A stretch of 64,000 nt of DNA from Trichostrongylus colubriformis (Eukaryota > Nematoda > Chromadorea > Rhabditida > Trichostrongylidae), in the NCBI GenBank assembly GCA_963978905.1, contig OZ022260.1, forward strand, positions 49,063,551 to 49,127,550, in the 5' to 3' direction. The translations under genes and the position numbers were made by a program. Under the pieces are notes generated by a model. That model did not search any database, had not been told where the DNA came from, and saw nothing but the letters and a program-made list of their open reading frames with translations. The first letter of the stretch is position 1, and the number at the start of each line of letters is the position of its first letter. Positions 60,901-64,000 of this stretch are shown here, piece by piece.

Positions 60901-63520
60901 GAAGAGGAAAATGGGAAAAATGATCGTTTTGAAACGAACATTAAAGGTTAAAGCGATAATCAGTAGCGACACGTGGGTTCAAAAGCGCGACATTGTGGTC
61001 TGTGTTCGCATCTCCCGCGCATCCCTTTGAACTGCAACATCATCTCTCCGAGTTGCTCACTGTAGAAGATGTCATCTGTTGTCCCGTAGGGTTTATTTCA
61101 TTCATTCATGATGGTGTGAAATAAGTAAAACAACAAACAGCAGCAATCAAGTGAAACGATGAATGCCAGAATAAGCGAAAGGGTAAGAAAAAAGGTGTTC
61201 ATGGTAAGAAATCTACTGAATTCATACTCGCATCTAAGCAAGAAGTCGTCTGTGCAATGTCTGCAAACTAACGAACTGCAGCCGTTACGGTAGGGTTCAT
61301 CTTAGGCCAAAATTGCCAAGTCCCGGTGTCTTTTAGCATTCTTTTTCCGCTTATTTTTTGACTTCTACCTTCAGGCAGCCCGTTGCGAAAAGTGAATGCC
61401 ATTCGGATCACAATCCTCCTGTGGATCATCTCTATACTCGTCACATTGCCTTACGTGTACCATATGAAAATGCGAAAATATCCCGCAATAAGTAAGTTGT
61501 TGCACTGACTCTTGCCACTTTGGAAAATAGATTCTGTACTTGACGCGCTTGCAGACGTGTGTGGCGAATTCTGTACGGAAAAATGGCCAAACGTTCATTC
61601 GAAACGAATCTATACACTGTTTGTGCTCGCCATCCAGTTTGTCATCCCTTTCGTTATAATGACAATCTGTTACCAAGCAGTAAGTGTCTAGTCACGCCCA
61701 ACTGGTAAGGTAACGCCCCTTCCCATAATGAACATTTTAGGTGTTCTCCTTTCTTCGACGGCGAGCAAAATCTCGTCTCACGTCAATTGCCCAACAGGCA
61801 AATCTTCTCTATGTGGTTGCCGCCACTGCTGGAGGGGACACACAACAACACAAAGAGCAGGTATGCACAAAATGTGAACATGCTGGAAAATAGTACAATG
61901 GTCTACGAGCCCACCTTCTCTGGTCTGAACGAATGTCTATGCATTGCTAGGAATGTCATCTCATGGGATACTCCATGAGAAGTAATCGAAGAAATCAGAA
62001 CTGAGAAGCACGCTCTTCCACGGGGGGACACTCACACAGAAAAATTTTTGTTATTATTTATTCCACGCGAGTGCTCCACAACAATTATCCACAGCCAAGT
62101 CAGCTATATGCATAGAAACAAGCGAAAAACAAAACATTGACAGCTTGACGGTTATTTGACTGAAATTTTTGCTAAAAAAGCGCACCTCAGGATTTTTCAT
62201 CGCGACGCAATACGGATGCGTAACGGTCTCACGGTTGCCGATGACCGAGTAGCTGTGGAGGGTGAGGCAACGTTGCCTTACTGGCCTCGGCGTCTGCACT
62301 ACTGCAGACTTCTTGCTTACCTTTGGAGATAAAGCAGACGCGAAAACACACCCTCGATATCCTCGGTTTTGACCGCTTCATTGCAGTACTTCTCTACTGT
62401 GCATCTTTGGCCTCTCTTCTTTCATATTTCACAGTCGGCCAAAATTACCTTGGGGTTTCTAGGAGTTGGCCAGCCATTTACATACACCTGCACTAGCCAG
62501 AAGCGTGCTTACCAAAAAAAGAGATCAATTTTCCGTTAGTGTTCCCGCTAATCACACAACGAGTGACCAGGGCCGCGATCGCAAACGGCACATTTGAACG
62601 GGAATCGCGGGGGAGGGAGGGGGGCGGGGGGAGAGGAGGAGGGGGAGAGGAGGGGAACAACCACCAGAAGTCCCTTTCGGCCACTTCCATACTTTGCTGC
62701 ACTGGCGACGGTGCCACAGTTTGGTTCTAGTTAGTTGGTCAAGATCATCGCCGGAACTCCAAACAGAGTTCTCTCCTCGATCATTACTGAAGTATGGCTC
62801 GGTCGAGCGTTATAAACACGCATCGATAGTCCCGACGCCGGTGCCGCAAAGTATGAAAGCGGCCCCCCAGGGTCAGTTCCAATGTGTCGGACCCGGATGG
62901 CAGCAATTTTTTGTGACACCTCGTGCCAACCAAACGCTACACTCCTTTATAATCACTGAGTATTAGAAGCTTCACTTCCTTGTGGTTCGAGACACTGAGC
63001 GTGAGAAGGATTTAAATCGCAATCACCAGTGAAGATAGTCGATTTTTTATTCGTTGAGCCTACGCTCATGGGTACTTTTTTCAGTTGACTCATTTGATCG
63101 AGCAGAAGCGACGAGTAATGAAACAACGGCGTCGAGTGACTTTGATTTTGGTGTCGATGGTAGTGATTTTTGGCATTACTTCTCTCCCACACAATATCGT
63201 CAGTACTCTGATGGAATTCACCGACAGCCGTGATCTGCTCGCCTACAATGGCAACGACTATACCTACCTCCTCAATCTCATCACTCACTTGTACGTCATT
63301 TTACTGATTCCACCGAATGGGCGCTAAAGGCCCCATACTGAACTCTCTCAATCCTGCTCATTTCAGTCTTGCGATGCTGTCATGTGTCGCTAACCCAATG
63401 CTGTACACGTTTCTGAACCCGGAGTTCCGTGAACTGATTTTGAATGGATTGGCCGGTTTCAAATGGACACCACGATTCGTCAGTCGGACATGGCAGCCCA
63501 CCCAAACTACGGTAGTGTGA
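57979..63520 (+). CDS. NPY/RFamide-type neuropeptide receptor (rhodopsin-family GPCR, npr-like)
   Basis: Seven-pass receptor expected in neuronal membranes, coupling a peptide signal to G proteins. Exons, phases all consistent: 57979-58104 (TM1, FAGN), 58161-58299 (TM2, NLAVSD), 60512-60633 (TM3 with Cys in SMLCRVVGG, then AIDRYFRLV, a DRY variant), 61375-61491 (TM4, LLWIISILVTLPYVYH), 61555-61679 (ECL2 Cys in NVCGEFC; TM5 QFVIPFVIMTICYQ), 61741-61860 (third loop), 63085-63290 (KQRRRVTLILVS, TM6 GITSLPHN), 63367-63520 (TM7, NPMLYTFLNPEFR; stop TGA). The VRHRSLQTVQNIFIVNLAVSD stretch spans exon 2 and is typical of NPY/NPF-like receptors; an NPR-5-like type is my best guess. The usual Trp of the CWxP motif is Ser here. 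The N-terminus before TM1 must come from an upstream exon entering in phase 1. Introns hold R1 copies and a SINE. Confidence 0.9.
58985..59480 (-). repeat. dispersed repeat family R1, copy 6 (in receptor intron)
   Basis: Reverse copy inside the 58300-60511 intron. The part at 59020-59120 is nearly identical, reversed, to 33560-33660 (CTCGCCAATTTGACGCCTTG). Confidence 0.7.
60118..60395 (+). mobile_element. tRNA-derived SINE, copy 3 (in receptor intron)
   Basis: The clearest head of the family: GGTAGTGTAGTGGTAGTGGC (A box), then about 30 nt later GGGATCATATCCCGC (B box, diverged). Body landmarks GAGGCGGACCAAGCCTTC and GCATTGACTTGTGCATA, then the tail ACGATTCTGAATGGAACTGG with GCGCGGCGCATCCC. 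Confidence 0.75.
60890..61345 (+). repeat. dispersed repeat family R1, copy 7 (in receptor intron)
   Basis: Full-length forward copy in the intron between the TM3 and TM4 exons, ending about 30 bp before the acceptor at 61374. It shares GTTTTGAAACGAACATTAAA, GAGTTGCTCACTGTAGAAGA, AACAACAAACAGCAGCAATC and the CGGTGTCTTTT end. Confidence 0.7.
62600..62656 (+). repeat. G-rich purine tract with G-quadruplex potential
   Basis: A run of G tracts of three to six bases separated by A or GA (GGGGGAGGGAGGGGGGCGGG within it), in the intron between the third-loop and TM6 exons. On the sense strand it could form a G-quadruplex in DNA or pre-mRNA; the same purine run can form triplex DNA. Confidence 0.7.
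62679..62864. mobile_element. hairpin MITE family H, diverged longer copy
   Basis: Left arm GGCCACTTCCATACTTTGCT and right arm GCAAAGTATGAAAGCGGCC, with about 110 bp of unrelated sequence in place of the minisatellite. It may be an older relative or carry a nested insertion. It lies in a receptor intron. Confidence 0.65.
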
Positions 63521-63922
63521 TCGGCGCGCTCTCATGGGGTAAAATTTCACCCCATGCTGTAGAAGTAGCCATGATCCTCTTAATTACAGAGCCTTTAATT
63601 GCATGAAAAAAATTTAGGAGCACAGCAATTTTTCGTAGCAGAACCCAGTCAAATTTTCGCAATGAAACTGTAGAAAACCCTCGAGGATGAGAAAATCGTG
63701 GAAGTTGAATTTAATCATATTTCAGTGTTGTGGAGCAAAACCACCGCACTCGGTCTTGGTAGCTATCTGATGGCAAGGACACCTGATTTGATCGCCGCGC
63801 ATAGTGCTTCGTTGGATCCTCAAAACGATCATCAGCCCCACGGGCAGCCTCAGTATTCGGTTTTGATGCATAGGCCCATCGTTGCTATCATCACAAATGC
63901 ATTATTGTCGATGTCCTATGTA
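63521..63922 (+). other. 3' flank of receptor with possible alternative last exon
   Basis: After the stop at 63518 a second exon-like tract starts behind a good acceptor (AATCATATTTCAG at 63708). One frame is open to the transposon end with protein-like content (PDLIAAHSASLDPQNDHQ). If entered in phase 0, for example from the CGATTC|GTCAGT or ACTACG|GTAGTG donors in the last receptor exon, it gives a short tail, CCGAKPPHSVLVAI then stop. Which, if either, is used cannot be told from sequence. Confidence 0.3.
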
Positions 63923-64000
63923 CAGGGGGTGCCAAAAAAGAGTAATTCTATTTGCAGCTCACTTCCTCCTGGATAAAATAGAGGGTAAAGAAAGACATGA
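63921..64000. mobile_element. probable left end of a Tc1/mariner-like element, cut by the window
   Basis: TACAGGGGGTGCCAAAAAAG resembles the TA target plus the CAGTG..GGCCAAAAA terminus of Tc1-type elements. Only about 78 bp are visible, so the second end and any transposase lie outside. Confidence 0.35.

Noticed and set aside
3209..63520. Operon linking the two genes
   Set aside because: They lie about 49 kb apart, whereas nematode operon genes are spaced by hundreds of bases.

Overview
This is eukaryotic nuclear DNA from a parasitic nematode, most likely a strongylid hookworm (Ancylostoma or a close relative). The evidence is: short exons with nematode-type splice sites (TTTCAG acceptors, GTAAGT donors); an invertebrate-type neuropeptide GPCR and a divergent beta-catenin-like armadillo protein; gene-poor sequence packed with short inverted-repeat elements and tRNA-derived SINEs; and a mariner element of exactly 1,285 bp, the length I recall for the hookworm mariner 'bandit'. 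The assignment rests on recall and content, not on a database search.

Layout. 1-3.2 kb: no secure gene. 3.2-9.0 kb (+): an armadillo-repeat gene of about 25 coding exons, its first exon not found. 9-23.8 kb: repeats, SINE copies, a GC-rich inverted-repeat island, a small perfect hairpin MITE and isolated coding-like tracts. 23.86 kb (+): a short exon with a trans-splice-like acceptor and a strong donor whose phase fits the GPCR gene 34 kb downstream. 24.8-28 kb: an old tandem duplication. 28.6-29.3 kb: a fold-back element built from two opposed mariner 3' ends. 29.3-30.3 kb (-): a broken coding relic. 31.5-32.8 kb: a complete but decayed mariner. 32.8-57.5 kb: dispersed repeat families, a 2.35-kb fold-back element, an AAT microsatellite, an internally deleted mariner and two GC-rich hairpin elements with a 17-bp minisatellite. 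58.0-63.5 kb (+): an NPY/RFamide-type receptor gene whose introns carry repeats. 63.9 kb: the probable left end of another Tc1/mariner-like element.

The two secure genes are unrelated in function (Wnt/adhesion signalling versus neuropeptide signalling) and nothing indicates an operon. If the 23.86-kb exon belongs to the receptor, positions 24-58 kb are one long first intron and most transposons here are intronic. No rRNA gene, intact tRNA gene or CRISPR array was seen. Coordinates of repeat copies are approximate; exon boundaries were derived by hand from splice sites and phase.
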